Shown here: positions 31,981 to 44,933 of the stretch, in pieces
How the letters are laid out: each line of letters begins with the position of its first letter
Numbering within the stretch: the first letter of the stretch is position 1
NCBI RefSeq assembly: GCF_048771995.1
Contig: NC_133036.1
Span: 20,649,501 to 20,713,500, forward strand
Direction: 5' to 3'
Length of the DNA stretch: 64,000 nt
Source of the DNA: Taeniopygia guttata
Taxonomy: Eukaryota; Chordata; Aves; Passeriformes; Estrildidae
Notes under the pieces: generated by a model
Told to the model about the DNA's origin: nothing
Databases searched by the model: none
The model's input: only the letters and a program-made list of their open reading frames with translations
Position numbers and translations under genes: made by a program

Positions 31981-32450
31981 GCAGGGACAGCAGCAGGACA
32001 GCAGCAGGGACATCAGCAGGACAGCAGCAGGATAGCAGCAGGGACAGCAGCAGGACATCAGAGGGACAGCAGCAGGACATCAGAGGGACAGCAGCAGGAC
32101 AGCAGCAGGACAGCAGCAGGGACATCAGCAGGGACATCAGAGGGACAGCAGCAGGACAGCAGCAGGACAGCAGCAGAACAGCAGCAGGACAGCAGCAGGG
32201 ACAGCAGCAGGACAGCAGCAGGACAGCAGCAGGGACAGCAGCAGGACAGCAGCAGGGACAGCAGCAGGACAGCAGCAGGGACAGCAGCAGGGACAGCAGC
32301 AGGACAGCAGCAGGACATCAGCAGGGACAGCAGCAGGACAGCAGCAGGGACAGCAGAGGGACAGCAGCAGGACAGCAGCAGGGACAGCAGAGGGACAGCA
32401 GCAGGACAGCAGCAGGGACAGCAGCAGGGACATCAGAGGGACAGCAGCGG
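31981..32450 (+). repeat. GGACAGCAGCA tandem array, 11-12 bp period
   Basis: About 40 short units of GGACAGCAGCA with an optional extra G (11 or 12 bases), plus variants GGACATCAGCA and GAGGGACAGCAG. The array contains no CpG and very little T. One strand reads as Gln/Ser/Asp/Arg-rich peptide and the other as Cys/Leu/Ser-rich in several frames, which produces open frames up to 294 residues. The mixed 11/12 period shifts frame constantly, so it is not coding. Confidence 0.93.
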
Positions 32451-33952
32451 TGCCTGCGCCAGTGGAGGCAGCAGGAATTCCGAGGCTGTGTGTGGAGCCG
32501 GGTGCCCTGTGCTGAGCAGTGGCCGGAGGAAGGTGACATTAAGGCTCTTTTTGCCTGACAAAGGCATCGGGACTCCTGTCACGGCTCGCCTGCGGTGGCT
32601 CCCAGGCATCCTGGTCCCGCCGAGCTCTGCTGGCTCCACCAGCCCTAATTTAGCTCCTCGGCTTTGAAGTGCTGGCTTAAGCGAATTCTAAGGGTGTTTT
32701 GCGTGTGTGGTTGATTGTTTTTTTTTTCCCTCCAAAGTTTGGCAATGAGTGAGAGCCCTCTCCCTTCTGAAACAGCAAGAGTTCATCAGAATTCTTAATT
32801 GGAATGCAACGGCAGGCAGAGTTGAAGTAGTAGAAATCAATGTAAATGGATTAAAAGAAAAGGACCAAGTAACTGAATGTAAAAAGGGAGCCAGAGTGAT
32901 TGGTGAACAGTGCAGCAAGAGGTTCCCAAATATAATTCATTATTACAATGATGATTAATGTTCATCAACAGGTAGACTGTAGCTACATTATAGATACACT
33001 AACAGAAATTGTGGATCGTGAAGCATGATAATGTAGACAAAGTTGGATAGGACTTTGATATGTGAATGTCAGCTGTAGGAAATGCCTGTCTAGACAGAAA
33101 TTGCAATTAAGGTTTCATTCGATGGTGTTGCTGCAGGCTGACCCTGTTGCTGTGAGCCCCCAGTGATACTGTGAGGACACCAGCCCATGCCGGGAAACAC
33201 TGGAAAGATGAACAGGAGGAATTTCATTCAAAACCTCTTGAAAACAGAGTTTTGTGTTTGTGAGCTGCACAGCACTGAGCATTTATCTCCCCTATCTTTG
33301 TATGGTGCAACTGGTGCAGGTTTTTGTGCCCTGTGAGCAAACTTGGCTTAAGCTCAGCCCGGCTGGGTCAGGTTTGTCCCTGGATCCTGTCCTCCAAACC
33401 TGGAGAGGCAGGAAATCAGTGCTGTGCCCTCCCATGTGAGCCCCCAGTCACACAGTCCAGGCTACCTGGGAAGCCAAATCCCAGTGACAGGCTGCTTCTT
33501 CTGCCCCACATTTTAGTGCTCTTTCTTTTACATCAGATATTCCAGGGGAGAGAGTCACGCTTAAGGTTAAACTGCTGCCATATAAACTCTGGTTCAACAT
33601 AATTTTGATCCCAGTGAGGTTGCTGATATATACTTTTAAATAAAATCAAACTTCAGAAACACATTAATTGGTCTCAGTGGTTAAGTTAAATAGTTAAATA
33701 CATGAATACATATCATTCTGCCAAGGCTAAGTCATTAGTTCAGTGGAAAGCAGAAATGATGGCTCTATTGGAATCAGGAGACTAAGCCCTATTTCCATTA
33801 ATGCTAACTGTTTTATTAATACATGCGTAGGTCAGCATTAAGTAATAAATTTAAATGGTCTGCCCCTTCTTGATTTAAAGTCATTATCTCACAGATCCTG
33901 GCTGGTGAATGAATAACTCTGTTACTCCTTTAATCTTTTATCAACTAGGCCT
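32451..33952. other. single-copy sequence, no gene recognised
   Basis: Short open frames only. Nothing resembling a known gene, RNA or repeat family. Confidence 0.5.
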
Positions 33953-34038
33953 TTTTAGGTTTTGTTTTGGGTGGGTTTTTTTGGTTTGTTTGGTTTGGGT
34001 TTTTTTGGGTTTTTTTTTTTTTTTTTGTGTGTGTGTGT
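33953..34038 (+). repeat. T/G-only low-complexity tract
   Basis: T runs broken by GGG and GTTTGG motifs, ending in a 17-19 base T run and a GTGTGTGTGTGT microsatellite. Confidence 0.9.
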
Positions 34039-37000
34039 AGACATTGCAAGGCAAACCAAAGAAATAGACCTTTTGCAAAGTTGGCTGGCATTTGAATCAT
34101 TTATAGAGGTGACTGGAAAACTTTGCTGAAAGGAGCAGGTAAAAATTGCAGCCTTCAAGGAAAATGGCTCAAGGAAAATGCCATTCAAAAAGTTTACCCC
34201 TAATTTTTTGACAAAGTTTAATTTGATAAAGAGAGTCCTGAGGCAAATACAGGACTTTGAATGGCATTTAGAAATTAAGAAAGGTCTCATTAGAATAGAA
34301 AACACAGTTGAAATGTTGGATTCAATTCTAGGATTCAATCTCACCCTCCTCAGAGCAGTGCAGCATCACTCAGCTCATGGCAGATCATTCAAGACAAGGT
34401 TTTAGTGCATTTCTTGCTTTTAGGGCACTTCCTGTTCAGGCAGGAATGGTTATGAACTGTTTTCCAGGAAGGAGCAATATTGGAGCAGCTGAATGCTGCC
34501 AGGTTAATTCAGCAGGTCCAGAGCACTGATCAAACCCTCCCATTCCATATTGCATGAGCCACAGGGATCAGCAGCTTGGTGGAACTGAGAATCACTCCAA
34601 CATTTATCCAGTGCACATGGAGAACAGACTTTTTTTATGATAATGGTTCCTTCCCATTCTCTTTCAGGATATTTTTCTTGCAATTGAAATTCCAGAGATC
34701 TTCAATATTTCACATTAATGAAAAGTCACTGTTCATTCACAGTTTCAAACCCAATTTCTCCAGATGCAAGAGGTTCCAAAATTTTGAAAAGCAGCTGAAC
34801 AAAAATTTTACTTGGGGCTCTGATTCAAATAGAAAATTTTGTCCAGTGCTGATTGTTGCCTTTTTATTTGTTACTGTTCCAATTATAGCTGGTATAGCTG
34901 GCAGAATATGGCTGATTAGTATGCATTTCAGTTCTTTTTAACACAGTGGCAATTTCCATAGCATTTCTCTTTCTAAAGCAAGAAGAAAACAGAGCAGGCA
35001 GTGGCATTTGCATGCAAACAAATTGTCATTTACATACAAAAGGGCTGATTAGGTAGCAATACAAGTGGCTGTAGGTCAGACAGCTTGTAGGTCATAATTA
35101 CTTTTTCTGTCCTTAAAATCATGAATTTTGTAATATTTATATGAAAAAAATATACTCATCAATTCTTTATGTTCATGTTTCAAGTATTGAGTTACAAATC
35201 CTCTTAGAGATCTCTAGTTTTCTGTGGTGCTATGGCTACAGCCCTGTAAGTGAAACTGGTTTTAGCTGATCCCTTGCTCAGTGCTTCCCAACCCAGTGCT
35301 GCAGGTCACAGTCCACTGCCCTCGACAAAAAAAAGCTGATTTGGAGCATTCAGAGCTGACTGGGGCATCTGCATGCCAGGGCTCACAATGAACCATGCAG
35401 AGCAGCTGAGACTGATGTCTCTGTGCCCTTGGAGTCCAGCCTGTGCTCCTGACCTTGGCTTGGGGTCTCTCAGGTTCCTGAACCTTCAGCTGGAGTTCAC
35501 TCACCTTGCTGAGGTGTGTATGAGATTCCTTGCCCCTCAGTTTGTCAGATCCTGCTCTCTTTGTGCAGCTCCAAATCTAATATTCAGTGAACATTTCACC
35601 CCCAGACTTTCCCACTTTGCAATGCAAACTTTGCTCTGCCCTGCCATAACCTCACCTTTAGCAGGTACAGCAGCCTCCTCTGACCTTTCTTTTTTAATTT
35701 TCATATTTATCCTTGACTCAGCCAGCTCCACTTGTGTTCAAAAGTGGAGACATTCTCCTCAGCGTCCTTGAGTCAGGCTTATCCAACATTTGCCTTCTCC
35801 TCTGACTCTTCCTACTCCCTGAATTAAGCAAGGTTTCCATGTCCAGCCTGCAGGGCAATCACACCACTCACTATGAGCTTGGAGCTGATGTCCAGTGACT
35901 TTCTGCTGACATTATTTCACTTTTTGGATCCAACAGCAAAAGCTCATTTGTCTGTGTATTTGTCTCAGTAGATGTCAAAGTGCTGGGAACAGTTAAAATT
36001 AAGTCTCGGTACATTCAATGACTTCAATAATTATTTACTTCATGACAAAGAAAACCCCACATTGAAATGAGGCAAGAGCATGATCTGAGAAATACCTGAG
36101 CACTCTCCTGAGAGAGGAAGTGGGAACCAGCCCTGCTGCCTCACTAGAGAAGTACAATATGCAGCTGTCCCATGGAACTAGGACATGATGAACTCCATGG
36201 AAAAGGTAGCACCAAGATTCGCTCCAGGCTGCAGTGATGTGCTGTCATTCTGGACCATCACAAATTACCAAATTTGTGGTGGCTGCTGGCCACTGCTTTA
36301 AAGAAGCAGTCAAAACACATGAGGAAAATTGAAAGTCAAAAGTCAAATTGCTGGGTTTTTTCCTCATGGCATGGACTCAATATTGAGTTTCTCTTTATTG
36401 TGCTCTTCAGTGCGCGTTTTACTTTTGGAAGGCACTGGAAATATCCACCGTGGTTAATACATGGTAAAAACTTTGTTATTGTGGTTAGCAGCTTTTTAAA
36501 ATTATTTTTATGAGCAGGCAGGTTTAAGCTGTTTATCTGATGTTTGCACCTCCTGGTTAAATTCAGACTGGTGAACCTGATCTAAAGCAGAGAAGTAGTG
36601 CTGGAGTCCGTGGGATTATTCACTGGCACTGGGATTATTGAGCAGCACCCTTCATGTGCCATTTCAGGGAGTTTGGTGGTTACACTGAGTTTGTGTTTGA
36701 GTTTAGATGGAGTTGTGCATCCCAGGGCTCATCCAGGTTTTGGTCCTACCAGTGTTAGGAATGCTCTCAATATTCCATCAAATGGATGAAATTGTATTAA
36801 TATGCGTTTAATTATCCAACCAGGTTGAAATGAGTTGGGCTGAAATAACCAGTTCTGCAGAGGAAGTGCCAGTTCGCAGATCAGCCAAGAGTTACCAAGA
36901 TTTGCAGCTGCTCGTTGTCCTGACCTTGGCTTTTTTGGGATGAGCTGGAGATCAGGGCAGGTGCTCCTGGAATTTCTGCCTTCCCAGCATCCTGAGGGCT

Positions 37001-40000
37001 CCTACCAGACTGTGCAGTGTCCCTTGTCACTGAGGGACTGGGTGCAATTCTGTATTTTGATCACAGAACTGTGAAATCCTGCTTGTAACTTTCCCCACAA
37101 ACAGTCTAGGAAACAGCTCAGCCTTTATGGTATTTCCCTTCAGAAATGAGTAAACAGCAAGTAATTTCTTGGAAGTTGTAAGTTATAGAAGAGCTACCAA
37201 AACTCAGGACTTTTAAATTCTATTTATTTTGCCCCCCACACCCCTCCAATATTTACAGAAGATCATTGATACTTTATCAATAAAATAATGTAAATGAAAT
37301 TAATCACTTCTATAAAAGACTTTTCCATTTGTATTTAGTGATTTTGCCTACTGCAGGAGACAAGGAGAATGTTTTTGCCTAGAGGCATCTCCCATCTGGA
37401 AATCACATCCATTTTTACTAGAAATGAAATAATTCAAAATAAACTGGAGTAACGCTTGTGTTTTAACTGTTTCTATATTCTTTAAAGAATGCTATATTTA
37501 ACCCATAATTGCCTTGGGCATTTTTATTACTCTGTGTTAATGAATGCTAATTGCTTGTTGAATTGGAGATCAGCAGCTCCTCCTTTAACACTTTTTCACT
37601 GATGTTACCAGGAGTGTTTGCTCAAAGAGGAAGGTTTCTCATTTCTCATGTTAGTTATATGTGCAACTCCTTTGGCTTAATGGAAAATGCATAAAATTGT
37701 GAGTACATTGGCTCCTTTTCTCATTCTTACTAATTCATTATACACATTTCCCCTCTGGGCTTTACAGAAGGCCCCAAGTTTTCTTTTCCAACAAATCAGA
37801 AACATCCCAAATTTTTAAGACTTTATCAAGAATTTTAATGTAAATATTTCCTCATCTATATCCCATGCCCCAAAATAATTTGCCTGTTGTCTAGGGGAAG
37901 GCAGGCATGCTCATTATGCTTTTTGCAGCCGGTATCCTGTGAATTGAGATGTCACTCTGCATGACAGGGATCCTTTCCCCAGCTGTGCTGTGAAGGACAG
38001 ATGCCTTTCTGCCATGAAAGACTAGAAAAGTTCTGTTGCAGAACGGGTTTTGCCACATCTCAGTCATTTCTATCATCCATGCAACTGCTGCTAATATTAG
38101 GGGTGTATCCATGGCTGTGTTGTTGGAGCTGTGTAGGGAACCGAGTGAGAGATTGCTATGTATTAATTATGACTTCTAATTATGTCCTTTTAGTAACCTC
38201 CTCATGTCCCGAAAGAATCTTAGAATGAATGGAGTCTAATTCCTCATTTATGTGGAGGAATTCTCTCAGTAATCATATTCAGAATGGCAAATCAGCCGAG
38301 AGCACAGTGTCTGCATTGACTAGTTTCTGTTTTTCTGCAGGCAGTGCGACCAGGGCTTTGACTTGATCATGGCACAGATTAATTCATCCAGGTGCTTGTA
38401 TTTGAGGAAAGAGAAGGCTTAAATCTGCTTGATTTTCCTATTGAAGAGTGTTCTTTCACCTGACTAGGGGAGTCTGTGCCCACTCCCATTTCTTTTGGGG
38501 GGAATTGTTGGGAAGCATGGATGTGATGAAATCTCTTGTGCTACCCAGGCAAACCCTTTTGCTTCTCAGCAGCATTTTTATGTCTCAGTGCCATGCCATC
38601 CAAAGAGCAGCTCCCAAAAAATGCTTTTAATACAGGTTAACCTGACTGGGAAATAATTTCACCTTGTTTAGAAGAAAGAGATTCAGCCTTTCAATGAACA
38701 TCCCATCAAGTCTGGTACAGGGATCCTCCTGGACCTGCCATGCCTCCTGTGCTCCTTCTGGAGCAGCATTCCCAAATGGTGCTGTGAGGCTCACTTGGGA
38801 ATGCCAGAACACTGCCTGCAGTCTGCTGCTGGTGCCAAAAGGGTTAAACCCCGTGGACCAGCTATCTGTATGGAGCTGCAAACAGCCTCAATGGACATCA
38901 AAAAGGGACTGCAGCGACTCCTTGATCAAAGCTCAGGTAATTTAATTATTTGCCTTCATGAATCAAGGGCTCCTTGAACAAGCTCGGGATGCCTGGATAT
39001 TAGAATATGGGAAATTTATTGTTGCACTCCTTCTAATGTTCCAACATCAAAGAGAGCCTGTTCCTATAAACAAAGCGGTGGGAAGTCAAAGAATTCAAGT
39101 AAAAGCTAATGTGAAGAGACTCAGTTTTCTAAGGTCTTTGTGAGCTGGAAATTAAGATGACTCCTGTGGGGTGAGATATTTACCACTGTAATTCTTTGTG
39201 TCTGTTTTATGTAAGAAAACATCTGTCCCACGCTGAAATCCTCAGCTCCCGCTCCTGTACAGCCACTTAGTTGCCGTTGTTCTCCCTGTTCATCGGTTTT
39301 GGGCGATGTTTTGCATTTTGGGTTGCAAATCACTCTGTGCCAAGCTCTGAGTGGCTCTCTGACCACGTCACACGATGAAATTCCAATTAGCACGTCGCAA
39401 TTAGACTGGGCAGCCCTGTGCGGGGGCGGCGGCTCCCGCAGCATCCCGGCCCAAAGGCGGGATAAATTCCGGGGGGGAGCGCAGCTCAGCCCGAGCGCTC
39501 CCCGAGCCTCTCACGGCGGCAGCGGTAGCTCACAATTACTGAGGCGAAAATGGACTGGCATTTTTAAAAACCCAGCTATGGCGGAGAAGCTTGTGTTGCC
39601 ACCAGAATGGATCCTCCACCCGCAAAACTAAATGTCGTTTTATTTCTTGGAGAGATGAACTCCTTTGTATCTTTCCCTTCTCTTCTCATTTTAACATTCT
39701 CTTTTCTCGGTCTGCCAAATCTTCTTTTGCAGCTGGGGCCTGACCCCTGTTGTTTCCTTGTTCATGGAGCAAACATAAAATACTAGAATTTCTTCTGGTA
39801 AGTGCCAGCCTCGATGTGTTTGTTGTGTGTTTATGTGCTACGTCATTTCTGCATAAAAGCTCTCTCCTTGCCTGTGGTGCCTTGGTTTTGGATGCATTTT
39901 ATTCACAGCCCGCACCAGCCCTATGTGTGAAGCTGCTGCTGAAGGCAGTGAGATGTCTGTGCTTTCTCGTGTCTCAGCAGGAGCCAAAATAAATTACTGG

Positions 40001-40789
40001 GAGACAAATCAGCAGAGAGAGGAAACAAATGCAGCCACTATGAGCAGTGACAAATGTTTCTGAGAATGATATAAAAGTTATCTAAATAGAAAATAAAACA
40101 GTGGCTCATTCCACCTGCTCGTATTTACCTGTGAGATAAGAGCCACAAATTTCTAATGATGCAGATCCTTTTACAAATGAAAGTTTTTTTTCTTTACAAA
40201 TGAGATGAAAATATTTTAGAGGAAGGGCTGTAAAATGCAAAATAGGATAAATAAACTGCTTAATTATTTTATACAACACAGTGAATAATTAAGGTAGCAA
40301 TGCGGTATTCTGGACCTCACTGGTAAGGAGCTCTACAGAGAATTTTGTACAAAATGGTGAGAGGATGCTTGGAGAGATCTTCCTCTGCTTGGTGTAAAGG
40401 TGTAACCTTCATCTACTGGTTAACCATAGAACCGTTCTATCAGCTGGGTGTATATCCGTTCCCTACAGATCACAGAATTTAATCAACTGAGTTCCATTTT
40501 AGAGTCATTCCAAATTCCTACAACAAAACCCAGGCAACTGTTATTGGAAAAATGTTTCATTTGAAACTTTTAAAACTGTTTGGTCCCATTTTTCAGTTTC
40601 TTTAATTTGGTCAGGGAACTTTTAAGCCTGAAAGACCTTGCTTTTAATTTCCATAAACTAAACATGGTCAGTTTACTACCAGGTGAAAATCTTATTCCTT
40701 ATTTTCTGAGAAGTCAACCACAGAAAGGTGATTATTTTGCTCAAGGGGAAGTTGCTTGGTTAGGATTTCCAGTAGCATCCAAGACAGCC
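34039..40789. other. long single-copy stretch, no gene recognised
   Basis: Open frames are 132 residues or fewer and none shows a domain. The stretch contains a palindromic octamer-like site (35006-35018), an exon-like segment at 38341, and a small CpG-rich patch at 39365-39550, each treated separately. No mobile element was recognised. Confidence 0.5.
39365..39550. promoter_or_regulatory. small CpG-rich patch
   Basis: About 185 bases with a clear rise in CpG (GGGGGCGGCGGCTCCCG, GAGCGCTCCCCGAG, ACGGCGGCAGCGG) in AT-rich surroundings. A CACGTCA CRE-like half site lies near 39364-39371. It may be an internal promoter or enhancer; no splice donor or open frame supports an exon. Confidence 0.35.
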
Positions 40790-40918
40790 TGGCAGGATTG
40801 CCAAAAAGTTTTCCAGACCAGGCTGGATGGGATTTGGAGCAACCCGATCTTGTGGAAGGTGTCCCTGCCCGTGGCAGGGGGTGATTTTTAGGATCCTTTC
40901 CACCCCAAACCATTCTCC
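40790..40918 (+). mobile_element. CR1 LINE fragment, short, sense
   Basis: Sense CR1 3' end: CAGGCTGGATGGGATTTGGA, GCAACCCGATCTTGTGGAAG, GTGTCCCTGCCCGTGGCAGG, then TTCCACCCCAAACCATTCTC. It is 5'-truncated to about 130 bp. Confidence 0.9.
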
Positions 40919-43900
40919 TGTTTGAGAACACGCACCCCTCTTGGCTGTCAGTGGCGGAGCTGCTGCGAGTTCCTGCTGCCAGCAGGTTTCTGGCAGCCCC
41001 AGCGTGCCCCGAGCTCAGAGGTGCCCTGGGCAGTGCATCAGGCAGTGGCAGAGCTCATGGTCGTGCCATTACCAGAGGAGGAGGAATTGATTAGCAATAA
41101 CACACTTCATTAACACTGCACTTTCTCAATCATTGTAATTGTGGCTCTTCCCCTAAAACATCAAGTGGATCAGGTTTTGTTTCAACCAAATCAATCTAAT
41201 GTGTTAGAATTTACATAATTTCCTCTCATTTCGTTTATGGAGCAGCAGGAATTTTAATTTGCATTGTCTGTATAGTCTATAATCAAAGTGTTAAGAGCGC
41301 AAGGTTTATTCATTATGTATGGCATGTGGTGACAAATTTGCATAATGGGCCACATCTTGCTGAAATGTTCCTTCTTTCCCCACACCCACCTTGGCAATTT
41401 TGTCTCTAAGTGATTTTCTATAAACCTGGTAATTCAATTACACAGGACTTTGAGTCCCTTGGAATATTTAGTGGGGACAAGTTTCCCTATAAAAATTAAA
41501 AAGTGGATAAAATGTCATCCTGAAAGATGAGAAGAGCCAAGGGAAATCCTTGAAAACTGGGCTGTGTTTCCTGATTTAAAGAGAAAATTGATATAAATTC
41601 ATTGTTGCTGTTGCTGTAGAGTAAAAGTTAACAGAGGATGAATAGAAAGGTGCCTTTTATGTTTGTTTAGTGGCAATTCCTACATAGACTGCTTCCTATG
41701 AAAATTTCAGGTCTAAGTTAGGGACTAAAAAGCCATTAAGCAATTAAGGTGCTATAAATGAAAACCTCCATCATAGACTATTGTCTGCCAAGGCCAACAT
41801 TTGCTTTATGAAAATGAAGTGCTTAGCACAACTTAATTTTTTAAATAGAAGATTATTATATTTTAGCACATAGAGAAAAAAATGTAGGAGCTAAAAATAT
41901 TATCTAAATGAGGGATTATATGCATCCTTTGGTTTGGATACCCAGGCCCTTCATGGAGCATCTCAGAACATGAGTTCTCATTTAGACCTTCAGTTGGTGA
42001 GTTTTGATGTGGCACAGTTTCATTCTCCCTTTTGCAGCATCAGGATAGTCAGACTAAAATGTAGGAGTTTATACTTACTTCTATTTTATCCAGCTATCTT
42101 ATAATCCAACAGTATGAACAATATCTTCTATATACTAGCATGAACAGAAATTCAGATAGTACAAGATTTATCTACCTTTGATCAAAGCTAAGTTCCTGAC
42201 AGAAATGCAGAACATCTTTAGATGGCAGCCACACTCTTTGTAAGAGAGTACATGGACAGCTGTTTCAGTCCTTTTAGGAAACATTCATACAGATAATTTT
42301 GTTAAAACATCCTCAAATCCCTCATCTGAGGTGAAGAGTTCAAAACTCCCAAAGTGCATTGTATTATTTTAGCTAAGAAAAGGGGCTGTGGGTGTAGTAC
42401 ATGCATGATGACTTGTGTTTGCAAGTTATGTAAGGAGAGGAGCAGACACAAATCTGACATTTGAATCATGAATCTTTCAATCTCTGCTTGAAACTGGAGT
42501 GAAACTTTGACAAGGCTGTTGGCACCCAAAGTCTGCCAAAAGGCTTTTGAACAGTTCTGTCACTGTGGATGCAACAACTGCACACAGGAAAAGGAGAAGG
42601 AGCACTCTGAGTTCACATTACCGAAGTTTTAAGAATAATGCCTAGAGAGAAGGTTGCTCAGTTGGTTTAGAGAGGTGCAAAAGACAAATGTAAAGCCACT
42701 TAGCCTTTGAGAGAAAGAAAATCCCAGGAAAGTGGAGGCTCATTTTGCACTGGTTCACCACTATAAGGTCCTATTAAGGTGATTAAGCTGTAACATTCTC
42801 AAGCCCTAATAATGGTCACTTCTTTTCCCAGCTTTTCACAGAAGCTGCTGTAATGTGCTGCCCAGTCTTTGAAAATGCCATCTCCCTCTGCTCTCCAGCT
42901 CCTCTGGCAAGACCTCTTTTGCCTACTTTCCATCTTTTTACATGCCTGCTTATTTTCCTGCCATTTCTCCACATCAATTAAATGCTGTTTAAAAATCTGA
43001 AAGGATCTCTCAAGGTTTACAGAGAGACACATAGAAAGGGCAAGTCAGTCTTGGGTGTCTCTTTGCCCAGCCACATTCTCAGAGATAAACGATGTGTGTG
43101 CCCAGGATTCACATCCTTAGAGTGCTCCTGGATGAGCTTCAGATGTGGGGGTGAGGGAACGTGTACAGATTTTTAAATTGTTTCCAAACCCCATACCCAT
43201 TTTGGGCAGTTGCAGGCACCGCAGACTGATCCTGGGAGCCTTGCAGAATATTGTTGTCGAATTGAAATCTCTCATACCAGGTTCTGGAATCTGCTCAAAC
43301 ATCAGCACATCTTGCTGGTCATTAAGCACCAGCTGAAAAAACACCCAAAAATTGGAATGTCCCCAGAGCTCCTGCTGGTCACCAGCAGGGAGCCAGCCTG
43401 TCCAGATGAGAATTACTGTCCCCAAAAGGCCAAGGAAAAACAGGGAAAAGTTGAAATATGGGAAGGGGCATATATTAAGGGAAATACCATTTCATCCCAT
43501 CCAAGGACATGCCCTCTCTGGGAACTGCATCTGGAGGCTGAAGGAACCAGGAGCAGCTCTGTATTTGTATTAAGACAGGGAATTAAATGCAGGGTAACCA
43601 CGAGCAGCCCTGCATTTGCATTAACACAGTGATTTAAACCAGCCAGGTCAGTTTGGGTAATCTCAGTCTGCAGCAGCACCTCTGAACTGGCTCTGTTGGC
43701 TCTGTCCTCTTTCTAGGGGAATCAGTGCTGCTGAAGTCTGAGCAGTGCACTTAGCCTGCCACTGCCATGAGAATAAAATGCAACAGTCAGGGCAATATAT
43801 CTTAACCCAGCTCAGCAGTTCCTGGCTGCTGTAGGTGCTATCGCTCCCAGCCCGCTCCCTGCAATTTCAGATACAGTTTTTCTTGTCCGTGGCTTCAGCA

Positions 43901-44820
43901 GCTGTCATGTAGATCAGGCTCCAGCCCAAATCTCTGTCTGTGGCACGCTTAGTGAATAAGAAAAATGTGTTTTACAACTCAGTGTGAGAGATGAAAGCCA
44001 AATCAGATAAAGTTAAAATGTTTTACAAGTTTAGCGAGTCGTCTCCTGAAATGGCTACAGAACTTGGGCAGCCACTAAAACAAAATGTACATTAATCAGC
44101 TGAAATAGCAGCTATTTGTTGTAAATGCTGTTATGTACAATTAAGGAGGATCACTTTTATTTTTGTGAAAGACTATAGCTAATCCAATTAGAAAAGTGCC
44201 TAGATTAGGGTATTTAAAAGACCAACTGCACCTCCTCCAAGGGGATGTTTCATCTTTTACTCAGATGTAGTTTGGACAAGACTTAGGCAGGCTTGGGTCA
44301 GTCACTGGGATTGGTTTTCAATTTGTACTCTTCTTGTTTTGGAACATGGAATGGGATTTTTTTTTAATAGTATCATCCAGGGCTTTTACATTGCAAATAT
44401 GTTCCTCTTCCAGAATCTGTGCTTCTTGACTTCTCAAGCTCTGTTCTTATGGCACTTTAGGTTTTTCACATCTGGAGTTTCCTACACTCAAAGCTGTACG
44501 CTGCTTACACGTGATGGTGTTTCAGGAGCCACCCATTGCCTATGTCCTTCTTTGCCTGCCTGAGTCAAAGTCCAGAAATTCCTGGTGTTCCTTTTTTATT
44601 CGGTAGTGCATAGAGGTAATTTTTTTGATAATTTATGTGATAAGATAAAAGTGAAAGTAGAAACCCCTTGTCTTTAGTGCCATTATTTATAGGGTGCTTT
44701 GAAACTCTTAAAAGTATTGGTGTTGATAGCTTTCAATGGAACTAGATCTGCTGCAAATAGACAAAAGATTCCACTAATGGTTCTTTCTCTCCTTGATCCT
44801 GTTTCAATCCAGGAACTATA
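40919..44820. other. single-copy stretch, no gene recognised
   Basis: Open frames reach 140 residues (43210-43632) without any recognisable motif. AT-rich non-repetitive patches at 41085-41350 and 44030-44210 are possible regulatory elements. A small imperfect duplication lies at 43551-43642. Confidence 0.5.
43551..43642. repeat. 51-bp imperfect tandem duplication
   Basis: GAGCAGCTCTGTATTTGTAT at 43551 is repeated as GAGCAGCCCTGCATTTGCAT at 43602, and similarity continues through the following TTAAGACAGGGAATTAAA / TTAACACAGTGATTTAAA. Several C/T differences indicate an old duplication. Confidence 0.8.
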
Positions 44821-44933
44821 CAAACAAAACAAAACAAAACCAAACAAACAAACAAACAAAAAAAAAACCCCACATAACAAACAAAAAAACTCCAAAAAAA
44901 CCCCAAACCAAACAAAAAAAACCAAAAAAAACC
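44821..44933. repeat. A/C-rich low-complexity tract
   Basis: AAAC and AAAAC repeats, A runs and CCAAACCA motifs with almost no G or T; the complement type of the T/G tracts. Confidence 0.9.

Noticed and set aside
31783..32667. 294-residue Gln/Ser-rich open frame
   Set aside because: Generated by the GGACAGCAGCA array; its 11/12-base period shifts frame and the flanks show no coding character.
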